Source: a virus | Direction: 5' to 3' (one strand) | Virus record (IMG/VR): IMGVR_UViG_3300049489_000098 | Coordinates: 1 to 50,069 of that record | Length of the DNA: 50,069 nucleotides | In this document: piece by piece, positions 34,539 through 41,477 of the stretch | Layout: each line of letters starts with the position of its first letter | Numbering within the stretch: the stretch's first letter is position 1 | Translations under genes and position numbers: made by a program | Notes under the pieces: generated by a model | What the model saw: only the letters and a program-made list of their open reading frames with translations | Databases searched by the model: none | Told to the model about the DNA's origin: nothing

Positions 34539-35186
34539 TTAGTTCTGTAACGTGGACTTAGGTGTCCCATCGTTATCCAGCGTCACCTTGAACAGGTAAT
34601 TACTGGCCACGTGGTACACGATAATTCCTTCTGGATTCATGTACCCCGGTGCAGCCAGACTGCCGCCCTCGCGTAGCCTGCACAGGGCATCCACGATAGC
34701 TGCTGTGTCGTTAACCCCAGAGTACAGCACGGGAACGACTGAGCACGGCGCTGGAGGAGTGCCCTCCCACCGCGTGGTGTTGAACAGCGAGAACCTGCGC
34801 TCGGTTAGCCCGTAGCCTCGTTGGACGCCCCTACCCCACCACTCACCGAAGTGGTGTCCGGGACCGAGTTGTAGTAGCTCGTTGGCGTTGTCATACGCCC
34901 ATGCGGCGAAGCCGAAGTTGTCATTCTCGGGGGTTATCCACCGTGTGCGACTACCTGCGCGTAGCACCCGGACGAAACCGTCCGGACCGAAGCCGTTGTC
35001 CGCGTACACGCTAGTACGGACGGTGGCTACGTGCTCTTGGCGCGATGTGTACTCTTGGTACGGTATGTCCTCGATATACAGTTGAGCGTTAGTTCCGTCC
35101 AGCTTTTCCGTGATGATGATATCACGAAACAGTCGTGGAATCTTCTTGAACGCGCGAAACTCCCCAGTATCGATATTAGTTTTCAT
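34539..35186 (-). CDS. RNA ligase
   Basis: The protein has 215 residues. It carries the nucleotidyltransferase motifs of the RNA_ligase family: motif I EKLDGTNA with K28 as the AMP-accepting Lys, motif III HFGEWWGRG, motif IV PEGIIVYH and motif V LFKVTLDND. It would seal 3'-OH/5'-phosphate breaks in RNA, probably tRNAs cut by host defence nucleases. No polynucleotide kinase gene is seen nearby; the metallophosphoesterase might help process ends. The start overlaps the primase stop by 11 bases, with GGAGG upstream. Confidence 0.9.
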   Translation of the reverse strand: MKTNIDTGEFRAFKKIPRLFRDIIITEKLDGTNAQLYIEDIPYQEYTSRQEHVATVRTSVYADNGFGPDGFVRVLRAGSRTRWITPENDNFGFAAWAYDNANELLQLGPGHHFGEWWGRGVQRGYGLTERRFSLFNTTRWEGTPPAPCSVVPVLYSGVNDTAAIVDALCRLREGGSLAAPGYMNPEGIIVYHVASNYLFKVTLDNDGTPKSTLQN

Positions 35187-35994
35187 CCAACACCTCCGAT
35201 TGAATCAGATCCACAAGCGCCGCCTCCTCCATGTCCTTGAAGTCCGCTCCAAGGAACAGTATGTCAATCCACTCCACCCATCCGTTAAGGTGGTTCCGCA
35301 ACCGCACAGCAGCATCGAACGCATCCCCGTCAAGGGCTATCACCACTCGCTTGAACTTGGCCCCGATGATCGGCAGTTCGGTAAGGTCCAATGACGTACC
35401 GAGCAACGCTATAGCCGGGGCGTACGCCGCCACCCGGACAGCACTGGGAATGTCCTCAACCAGCACCACAGCATCGTCCCACCCGTTCCGTGGGTCACCG
35501 TGTGGTTCAACGTACCACGAACTTTTGGTTCCCTGCTCAAGGAACGTCTCGGCCTTTGGGCTGCGCCCGTTGTACCACCGGACGTGGTGGCCCTTGATTT
35601 CCCCGTTAGATCCAATGATCGGAAACGCGAACCCACCGTCCTCGGTTACTCGGACCCTTGAACGCTCCACGTGATGGTGCCAAAACCCCACCCGGTGGTA
35701 CAAATACTCCTCCTCACTGGAGCACAACGTGAACATGGGCATACGGAACGGCCGTGGTTGCCTCTCAGGCGCAATAGGATCGCCTACAAGCAACGATCGG
35801 TCGTTGGTGAGGGGTAGATATCCCCTATACCCACAAGAGGCTCTAAAGCAATTGTACAGGTAGCCGGTGCCATCTTGGTTCGTTACCCGGAACCGGGTAC
35901 GGCCACAGGCGGGGCACTCGGCAGTGACGGTGGCTCCTACCGGCACGTCCAGCAGAAGCAACTGACTTAACGGTAGTGGTTGGTGAGGCTTCAT
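35176..35994 (-). CDS. DNA primase, zinc-finger plus TOPRIM
   Basis: The protein has 272 residues. The N-terminal zinc finger has C27, C30, C49 and C54 (CPACG ... NCFRASCGYRG), as in T7 gp4 and DnaG-type primases. The TOPRIM domain shows E180 in VLVEDIPSAVR and the LDGDA acidic pair (D222, D224). It makes RNA primers at specific sites for the lagging strand. No helicase domain is fused. It is the first gene after promoter-like element B and starts the replication operon. Confidence 0.88.
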   Translation of the reverse strand: MKPHQPLPLSQLLLLDVPVGATVTAECPACGRTRFRVTNQDGTGYLYNCFRASCGYRGYLPLTNDRSLLVGDPIAPERQPRPFRMPMFTLCSSEEEYLYHRVGFWHHHVERSRVRVTEDGGFAFPIIGSNGEIKGHHVRWYNGRSPKAETFLEQGTKSSWYVEPHGDPRNGWDDAVVLVEDIPSAVRVAAYAPAIALLGTSLDLTELPIIGAKFKRVVIALDGDAFDAAVRLRNHLNGWVEWIDILFLGADFKDMEEAALVDLIQSEVLDEN

Positions 35995-36020
35995 TGACTC
36001 TATCCTCCGTTATGTGAATT

Positions 36021-36099
36021 GGTTAGTATTATATAATATATAATTATATATATATTATATATAATATATTATATTAAATATAATACTTAGTATTATATA
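36021..36099 (-). repeat. AT-rich leader tract with 34-bp inverted copy of 1-34
   Basis: An almost pure A/T tract lies between promoter-like element B and the primase gene. Positions 36021-36054 are the exact reverse complement of 1-34, ending in the box ATAATACTAACC on the - strand. Spacing from CGTT to that box (about 80 bases) nearly equals the spacing across the joined window ends (about 88). It may be a DNA-unwinding or transcription-enhancing region. Confidence 0.85.
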
Positions 36100-36125
36100 A
36101 ACGTTTCAGAGTGTAGTTTGTGACA
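36100..36125 (-). promoter_or_regulatory. Promoter-like element B, ECF type
   Basis: On the - strand it reads TGTCAC, 16 bases, CGTT, with AAA after TGTCAC and AAA before CGTT, followed by TTATATAATAC. It lies upstream of the primase and the whole replication operon, directly downstream of the sigma factor gene. It is the second of three copies. Confidence 0.82.
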
Positions 36126-36141
36126 TTACAAATTATTAACC

Positions 36142-36170
36142 AAGATTTAATCAAATCTTAATGAAATCTT
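36142..36170 (-). promoter_or_regulatory. AAATCTT half-site cluster after sigma gene
   Basis: AAGATTT (36142-36148) and AAATCTT (36153-36159) form an inverted pair with a four-base gap, and a second AAATCTT follows at 36164-36170 over the sigma gene stop. It could be a weak terminator or a binding site between the sigma gene and element B. Confidence 0.35.
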
Positions 36171-36693
36171 AATAATTCTCAGCCACCCACCGTAGCTCAC
36201 TGTTCGCCCTCGACACCAACTGCCGGGCATTAGCTGTTGTTGTCTTCAGGTGCTCCGCTATTTCCTCAAATGTCCGCCCGTCTCCGGCCATAAAGTACGC
36301 CACAACTTGCGTAATTGGAAGGTCGTTGATGGCCTTCTGTATCGCCGCCCGTTGCTCCTCGGCCTCAAGCACGTCGTCTGGGGAGTCGAGTGACGCGATA
36401 TCCGCACTATCCGCGATCGACTCATCTCCGTCTCCAGTCAGGTCTAGCTCCAGTTGCTGAGCCTGCCGTCTGTTGTTTGCTCGCAACACGTCGATGCTTT
36501 CGTTGGTGGCAAACCTCTTGGCTATTCGCAGCAAGTTGTCAGAAGATCCCTGAAAGTTGTGGTATTTTTGCCACATCTTCACAAGCACGTTCTGTGCAAT
36601 GTCTTCAGCGTCCGCGTCGTGCTTTAGGACATTATACGCCACAGCTTTCGCTGCATCACGGCACGCCCATAACTGATCCTTGCTTAACGTCAT
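36169..36693 (-). CDS. ECF-like RNA polymerase sigma factor
   Basis: This is 174 residues from the ATG at 36693 (overlapping the previous stop as TGATG; a GTG one codon earlier is also possible). Region 2 is clear: DADAEDIAQNVLVKMWQKY, then LRIAKRFATNESIDVLRANN. Region 4 is a helix-turn-helix: LPITQVVAYFMAGDGRTFEEIAEHL followed by TTANARQLVSRANSELRW. Regions 1 and 3 are absent, as in ECF factors. It would direct host RNA polymerase core to phage promoters, most likely the three elements found here. phiEco32 encodes a comparable sigma factor. It is the last gene of the amidoligase operon. Confidence 0.9.
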   Translation of the reverse strand: MTLSKDQLWACRDAAKAVAYNVLKHDADAEDIAQNVLVKMWQKYHNFQGSSDNLLRIAKRFATNESIDVLRANNRRQAQQLELDLTGDGDESIADSADIASLDSPDDVLEAEEQRAAIQKAINDLPITQVVAYFMAGDGRTFEEIAEHLKTTTANARQLVSRANSELRWVAENY

Positions 36694-37475
36694 CACTCAT
36701 GCCCTCCAATCATGCGCCGAAAGGCGCGTATATACCGCTCAAGTGTGGTCCCCACCAGTCCCGGCGCAGTGTTCACCTCAAATACCGTAGCCTGCTGGAT
36801 GTTCTCCGTCCAGCCAACATCAACCGCCCCGAAGTCCAGTCCAATTGCTGCAACTGCGTTAGTAGCCTGAGTTATGACATCCTCTGGAGGAGCAATCCCA
36901 GCCCTGCCGAATACCCACCCGTTGTCATAGTTACGAACCATGTTACGCAGGTCGGGGTCCCCGGTGAATACACCAGAGCGTCGCATCTTTTTCTGAACAT
37001 CGATAACCGTACCGCGAAACACATGAACGCGATACTCGTCCCGTTTCGGAACATACCGCACGTAGAGCCTACACGAATCACTGACATCCTCCGGTCGTTT
37101 ATAAATCTCGATACCACGGCCAGAGGAGGATCGCAACAGTCTGCGCCCAAATACAATCCGCTTTCTGGCCCACCGTTTAGCCACTTCTGGGTCCGTCGTG
37201 AACTTGGGAATCTTGATGCCAGCTGCGCTAAGTACCTCAAACGTCTTGAGCTTGTCTGCAGCGATAGCGACCTTAGCCGGATCATTAAACAGCCAGCCAC
37301 GACCAGCCCACTGACGAGGAAATGCCTTAGAGCGCCCCCAGTTAATCACAACGTCGTCATGTCTAGGAACAAACGCCGTCACCTCGGGATCACGGATGCG
37401 CTTCACACGAAGCCCCCGACTAAGCCCCTTGGCGCTGGCACTAAACGCGTTATACGCGCACAGCCGCTTTCGCAT
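36693..37475 (-). CDS. ATP-grasp peptide ligase
   Basis: This is 260 residues in an ATP-grasp fold related to the RimK/carboxylate-amine ligase group. The central RLLRSSSGRGIEIYK (near 112-126) is the glycine-rich ATP loop, and LYVRYVPKRDEYRVHVFRG (near 137-155) is the following strand pair. GAVDVGW (near 218-224) and FEVNTAPGL (near 233-241) carry the Mg-binding acidic and Asn residues. It would activate a carboxylate as acyl phosphate and join it to an amine. Linkage to a GS-like ligase, amidoligase, glutamine amidotransferase and gamma-glutamylcyclotransferase points to synthesis or modification of a peptide. Confidence 0.85.
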   Translation of the reverse strand: MRKRLCAYNAFSASAKGLSRGLRVKRIRDPEVTAFVPRHDDVVINWGRSKAFPRQWAGRGWLFNDPAKVAIAADKLKTFEVLSAAGIKIPKFTTDPEVAKRWARKRIVFGRRLLRSSSGRGIEIYKRPEDVSDSCRLYVRYVPKRDEYRVHVFRGTVIDVQKKMRRSGVFTGDPDLRNMVRNYDNGWVFGRAGIAPPEDVITQATNAVAAIGLDFGAVDVGWTENIQQATVFEVNTAPGLVGTTLERYIRAFRRMIGGHE

Positions 37476-39009
37476 CTTTATCTAACCTCGCTTTACATGA
37501 AGAACAAACTGGAACTTGACACTGCTGAGCCGACATCCACGACACCGAGAACGCGTCTGACGGCTTTATCATATCACCGCACTCGTAACATCCGTCCATG
37601 GTCAGATTCAGCCACCTCTCCCTAGAGACCTTGGCTCCGTGAGGTCCGGGGTATGTCAACTGCGTAGGCTCCGCCGCAGCACTGACCAACGCCTCAGCAG
37701 CGGAGGTATCGTCCGCATCTGGCGCGTCTACCCCCTCATACAAGAAGTACGCATCCTGCTCGTAGAGATATTCTGGGACGAACTCTACAGGATTTGCGTC
37801 AAACTCCACCACACGCCCTATAACCTCCGTCTCGTACTTGTGAAGTGACCGTACTCCTATTGGGGAGATTACCCAGAACTTTGGCGGGCCCTCGATCACG
37901 TCCCCAGCAGCGTACTTTTTACTGCCGAGGGCCTTGTAGGAGACGTTATATACTACCGCAGGAACCTCAGCGCAGCCGACTACGCCGACTATGCGCGCTA
38001 GTGTTCTGCCTCTATTAGTGACCCGCTCCACCTTCTGCGGAGTAAACAACATGCGGTCTTCCGGAGATAGTGCCTCGTCTTCCAGTTGCTCAACCATAGT
38101 GGGCGGCACTGCGACCGCCTTGTGTACGTACGTCCCCGATGTTTTACGTACAACGTCAGGCTGGGTCGAGGCTACATCCTCAGTAGCCGACTGGGCGGGC
38201 GGTGACGATCCCGGCATTGGCCAAGTCCTAGAGTTGGCGGCACCGTTGTAGCCCATCCAGTATCCGTACCCGCTTGCGGCCTTGGAGTAGGACGCAGACA
38301 CGTCAAGCTTACTCACCTCTGGGTATAGACTATCCATGGTGTAGTGCCACCGCAACAACACTCCCGGGTCAGGCTGAACGATTTTGCTAATGGTTATATT
38401 AAGTCTATCGGTGAGCCACTCCAGCATCTTGGCCTCAGACGCAATGTACACAGAGTCCGTTGAGAACGAGATGCCAAAGTGCAACGGCCTTTGCATATTC
38501 CTTATGATGTTCAGATAGCCGTCTCTGGCATCATACCAACACAGTGCAAACGCACCATTAATCCCCTCGATTATCTCATTAACCGGCTTCTCGACAAGCG
38601 CGTGGGCAATGGCGTGGCTGTCAACGTCAGTTTCTGTAGAAGTAAGCGCCTCCTGATTATGGATTGTGCCATTATGCACGAGAGTGATCGGACCCTCTGT
38701 GAACGGATGTGTGTTTTTGGTGCTCGCCCCTCCCACGGTGGCCGATCTATTATGGCCTATTACGATGGACGATCCTGCCACTCGGTTAAGCGCGTCCTTA
38801 GCCACAGCCTCCTTCAGAAATGTGCTACCGCAACTTGCCATCTTGGCCCAATGTGCACGTGGAGTGGTGGGTGCAGATCTGGGCACCATATAAACCCCCG
38901 TGCCGTCTTTCCCGCGCAGCGTTCCCACCAACAGCGCCTGCTCTACGTACTGCCGCCGCTTCAGCGGATCTGCGCCCGAGGCACTTAGTACCCCTATGAT
39001 TCCACACAT
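37450..39009 (-). CDS. Class II glutamine amidotransferase with C-terminal zinc region
   Basis: The protein has 519 residues. It starts MCGIIGV, giving Cys2 as the N-terminal nucleophile after Met removal. RGKDGTGVY (near 33-41), GHNRSATVG (near 84-92), and TLVHNGTIHN (near 107-116) are the Ntn-type glutaminase signature. This domain releases ammonia from glutamine. After about residue 230 there is a long extension of unknown fold, ending in a zinc-like motif with C474, C477, C502 and C505. The synthase domain of asparagine synthetase is absent, so ammonia is probably handed to a separate ligase of this operon. A copy of the dyad GTTTTACGTACAAC lies inside the gene at 38141. Confidence 0.85.
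   Translation of the reverse strand: MCGIIGVLSASGADPLKRRQYVEQALLVGTLRGKDGTGVYMVPRSAPTTPRAHWAKMASCGSTFLKEAVAKDALNRVAGSSIVIGHNRSATVGGASTKNTHPFTEGPITLVHNGTIHNQEALTSTETDVDSHAIAHALVEKPVNEIIEGINGAFALCWYDARDGYLNIIRNMQRPLHFGISFSTDSVYIASEAKMLEWLTDRLNITISKIVQPDPGVLLRWHYTMDSLYPEVSKLDVSASYSKAASGYGYWMGYNGAANSRTWPMPGSSPPAQSATEDVASTQPDVVRKTSGTYVHKAVAVPPTMVEQLEDEALSPEDRMLFTPQKVERVTNRGRTLARIVGVVGCAEVPAVVYNVSYKALGSKKYAAGDVIEGPPKFWVISPIGVRSLHKYETEVIGRVVEFDANPVEFVPEYLYEQDAYFLYEGVDAPDADDTSAAEALVSAAAEPTQLTYPGPHGAKVSRERWLNLTMDGCYECGDMIKPSDAFSVSWMSAQQCQVPVCSSCKARLDKDAKAAVRV
38141..38154. promoter_or_regulatory. GTTnTACGTAnAAC dyad inside amidotransferase gene
   Basis: The 14-base dyad GTTTTACGTACAAC has flanks such that 38139-38159 is identical to 46296-46316 over 21 bases. 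It lies within coding sequence, so it may be a secondary operator or a recombination hot spot. Confidence 0.5.
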
Positions 39010-39026
39010 GCTCTAACTGTCCTCCA

Positions 39027-39983
39027 TTACCCAACTAAACGATCAAACTTCCAAGGCAGTCGCTTGGCTGCTGCCTCCCTAGCCTCTTCAGAGCCTCTGT
39101 CAGCAGACATCTCGCCACGTAAGTAGAACGGGTTTACACGAGTAGCGGCCAACTTAGCACACAACCTGACGCCCATCTCTCGGCTATCCTCGTCTGTTAA
39201 CAGTAGCTCGTAGCGGGCGCTCAGCCCCGGCACGAGGCGTCGTAATACCGCGTGGTGCCCACAATCCACAAGTTCAGTCATCACCTGTTCGGCCGTGGTG
39301 CCTCTGGAATTCTCTACCAGATCGTAGACAGCAGTTACCCACCGCAGTGACATCTCATGGGATGGCCACAACGGGGCGTGCCGGAACTCTATAGAGCCAA
39401 ATTTGACAATGGCACCTAGGTTAAGCGCGCTGTACTTGGAGAAGTCCCCCCACCCCGATAATGACGTGCCCCTAACTAGCCAGATAAGTCGGTGTACTGC
39501 CCCCGGAGCGCGGTAAAACGGTACACAGAAGATATTCTCCTCCCTTTGAGTTCCGCACACCGCCATCAAGGCGCTCTCTACAACACAATACCCAGCAACG
39601 GCGGCAAGCACCTCCGGTACCGTCAGCCCGAGTACATTGACGTGTACGTGAGTTGATGTGCGTGGGCTCTCCACAAACCCGAAGTGGTCCTTGGTCACAT
39701 AGAACGCGTTCAGCGCCTGCGTAGCATCTGACAGAGCCATTGGGCGCGAGGACACAAACTCAAGCCCTTCATTGCGCAAAGACCCGTCCCTAACCGTCGT
39801 CCACCACGGCACGGGCAGAGCCCCAGCTGCTAGGTATTGCCCGGCCATCTCAACTTCGCACTCAATGCCCACCCGGGTCTCATCCAGCAGTGCTGGATCA
39901 TACCCTCGCCCCTCTGCACCATCCTCGGCGTCATAGGGACCACCATGGTGAAACAGCTCAGCAATCGTGTACGCGTTACTCAT
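39027..39983 (-). CDS. Amidoligase, Amidoligase_2-like
   Basis: The protein has 318 residues. GS-fold amidoligase motifs are visible: VGIECEVEMAG (near 37-47) with paired Glu, VRDGSLRNEGLEFVSSRP (near 63-80), STHVHVNV (near 108-115) and SIEFRHAPL (near 196-204). These bind ATP-Mg and a carboxylate substrate, forming amide bonds. It starts with an ATGA overlap to the gene before it. In phage and bacterial operons such enzymes occur with COOH-NH2 ligases, ATP-grasp and glutamine amidotransferases for making or attaching peptides. The exact substrate cannot be predicted. Confidence 0.85.
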   Translation of the reverse strand: MSNAYTIAELFHHGGPYDAEDGAEGRGYDPALLDETRVGIECEVEMAGQYLAAGALPVPWWTTVRDGSLRNEGLEFVSSRPMALSDATQALNAFYVTKDHFGFVESPRTSTHVHVNVLGLTVPEVLAAVAGYCVVESALMAVCGTQREENIFCVPFYRAPGAVHRLIWLVRGTSLSGWGDFSKYSALNLGAIVKFGSIEFRHAPLWPSHEMSLRWVTAVYDLVENSRGTTAEQVMTELVDCGHHAVLRRLVPGLSARYELLLTDEDSREMGVRLCAKLAATRVNPFYLRGEMSADRGSEEAREAAAKRLPWKFDRLVG

Positions 39984-40636
39984 ACGGTAATCCTTTTAGT
40001 TACTGTCGATTTAGTTATTGGGTCAATCTCAAGATACTCAGGGAAAACAAGCCCAGTGTCAGCCGCCCAGTACCCCACGTGCTCCCCGTCACACCACACA
40101 GACAGCTTACCTCCACCACACACCGTCACAGCCACTCGTGGGGACAGCGCCGCTCCGTGAGCAGGAATCGCCGATGCCCGCGTAAGGCGCTCGACAGCGG
40201 CACCAAATTCCGGGTACTCGGGGCTCCACAACGCTGCGGCAAACGCAACTTGGTAGCGCTCTACAAACCCAGCGCTAGTCAAAGCCTCGCCGGACACGCC
40301 ATCGATGCGCCCCGCCGACAACACGTCTGGTACTGACATTCGTATCACGCTGAAGTTCAATGACCTAGAGTACCGCTTAGCGACTTGGCGTTGTACGTAA
40401 AACACCACTCCCTTCGGGCCGTTAATGTACCCAAGTTTGGGCCAATGCCCAAGAATCATCGCCGATGGGGTTGGTATTTCATCACTGACCCTCATGTTCA
40501 AGGAGCACATCAGGTGCCCGTCGTCCCGTACTCGGCTTGCGTACCACGGACCAGTGGTCCCTAGTATGTGCACCCAAGTGCGAGCATACCATTGACTTAA
40601 GTCGTGCAAGCTGAGGTCGCTAGGTGTAACTTGCAT
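39980..40636 (-). CDS. Amidoligase-cluster protein of unknown function
   Basis: This is 218 residues from the ATG at 40636, with GGAGGA upstream; a longer frame would run over the previous gene. It has an alpha/beta mix with many Tyr and Trp (WYARTWVHILGTTGPWY near the N-terminus) and a beta-rich end (KLSVWCDGEHVGYWAADTG). I do not recognise a family. Coupling by ATGA to the amidoligase suggests a shared pathway, perhaps substrate or acceptor binding. A dyad copy lies at 40390 within it. Confidence 0.7.
   Translation of the reverse strand: MQVTPSDLSLHDLSQWYARTWVHILGTTGPWYASRVRDDGHLMCSLNMRVSDEIPTPSAMILGHWPKLGYINGPKGVVFYVQRQVAKRYSRSLNFSVIRMSVPDVLSAGRIDGVSGEALTSAGFVERYQVAFAAALWSPEYPEFGAAVERLTRASAIPAHGAALSPRVAVTVCGGGKLSVWCDGEHVGYWAADTGLVFPEYLEIDPITKSTVTKRITV
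40390..40403. promoter_or_regulatory. GTTnTACGTAnAAC dyad inside cluster gene
   Basis: GTTGTACGTAAAAC occurs within coding sequence, in the reverse orientation to the 38141 copy but with the same near-palindromic core. Its presence inside genes argues that the motif is actively maintained or that the protein sequence happens to allow it. Confidence 0.45.
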
Positions 40637-41006
40637 AGTCGTCGCTCCTCCATTGACTGTTGTAGCGGGATTGTGTGGATGGCGGGGTCGGCCATTCAGT
40701 ATCCACGGACTTCGGCGCCCTCGTAACCAACGTAAAGTGCCTGTAATCCGAAAATACATCCACTGGCGTCTCGCGAACAGGCGGAGGCGGCAGTGCTACG
40801 GGCGGTGGCGTCACCGGCACGTTTCCGCCATAGACCTCTATGCTGTGTTTGACTACGCGTGCCCGCATATCCCGTACACGAGTGAGCAACTCAGTGTACA
40901 CGTTATGGTACGAGTTGCCAGCAATTATCCAACTAAAGCGCTTAAGTAATCGCATATCCTCCTCACCTAATGGTAACGCCTCTACTTCAGCTATGTACGT
41001 GGGCAT
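40620..41006 (-). CDS. Small protein with proline linker
   Basis: The protein has 128 residues. A helical N-terminal domain (1-55, with LLKRFSWIIAGNSYHNVYTELL) is followed by a Pro/Val-rich linker (65-80) and a polar tail rich in Ser, Tyr and Arg. It starts 4 bases after the cyclotransferase stop and overlaps the next gene by 17 bases. No family is recognised. A flexible tail could be the acceptor of the peptide modification made by this operon, which is speculation. Confidence 0.6.
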   Translation of the reverse strand: MPTYIAEVEALPLGEEDMRLLKRFSWIIAGNSYHNVYTELLTRVRDMRARVVKHSIEVYGGNVPVTPPPVALPPPPVRETPVDVFSDYRHFTLVTRAPKSVDTEWPTPPSTQSRYNSQWRSDDYASYT

Positions 41007-41009
41007 GGT

Positions 41010-41477
41010 TCAGGCCGCCTGTTTGTCTATAGTGTCGCGTAGGGTGCTCATGTACTCAGTTTCCACCTTTGACGGATGCCAGCATTGAACCGGCCCTGAC
41101 ATCATAGTGGAGTCCCGCGCATCTCGCACTGGCAAGAAGTAGCACCACGCCTTTACGGGGGAAGGCAGGCACACATCCACCTTGCTGCGTGTGTAGTAGA
41201 AGGTATTGCCCTCCAGTATGTCAAGCGCCTTCAAAACATTTTCTGATACAAAATACAGCTCGCCCACTATAGCAGCTCGATCATACTTCTGGCTGCGGAT
41301 AAGCCCGGGGTACGGGCCCATATCCATGAGCTTGTACTGCCCCTCGATGTGCGTAGTCTCGTAGAACTGAGCTGTGTTGGGGTCACTGAGCAATCGGTTA
41401 TTGCCGTGCCCAGTTTTGAGAGACCCATACACGAACACAGGGATATTCATAGCCTCGGGTGCACCTTCAGCAATCAT
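41010..41477 (-). CDS. Gamma-glutamylcyclotransferase-like protein
   Basis: The protein has 155 residues of the AIG2/GGCT-type fold. FVYGSLKTGHGNNRLL (near 14-29) is the substrate loop, and ALDILEGNTFYYTR (near 88-101) contains the catalytic Glu followed by the conserved Tyr-x-Arg. Such enzymes cyclise gamma-glutamyl amines to 5-oxoproline or release amino acids. In amidoligase operons it could trim or recycle gamma-glutamyl linkages. The start overlaps the ligase stop as TAATG, with GGAGG seven bases upstream. Confidence 0.88.
   Translation of the reverse strand: MIAEGAPEAMNIPVFVYGSLKTGHGNNRLLSDPNTAQFYETTHIEGQYKLMDMGPYPGLIRSQKYDRAAIVGELYFVSENVLKALDILEGNTFYYTRSKVDVCLPSPVKAWCYFLPVRDARDSTMMSGPVQCWHPSKVETEYMSTLRDTIDKQAA

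Noticed and set aside
36390-37625. 411-codon + strand frame under the sigma and ATP-grasp genes
   Set aside because: The opposite strand encodes clear sigma and ATP-grasp motifs. The + frame has no recognisable domain and no ribosome site.
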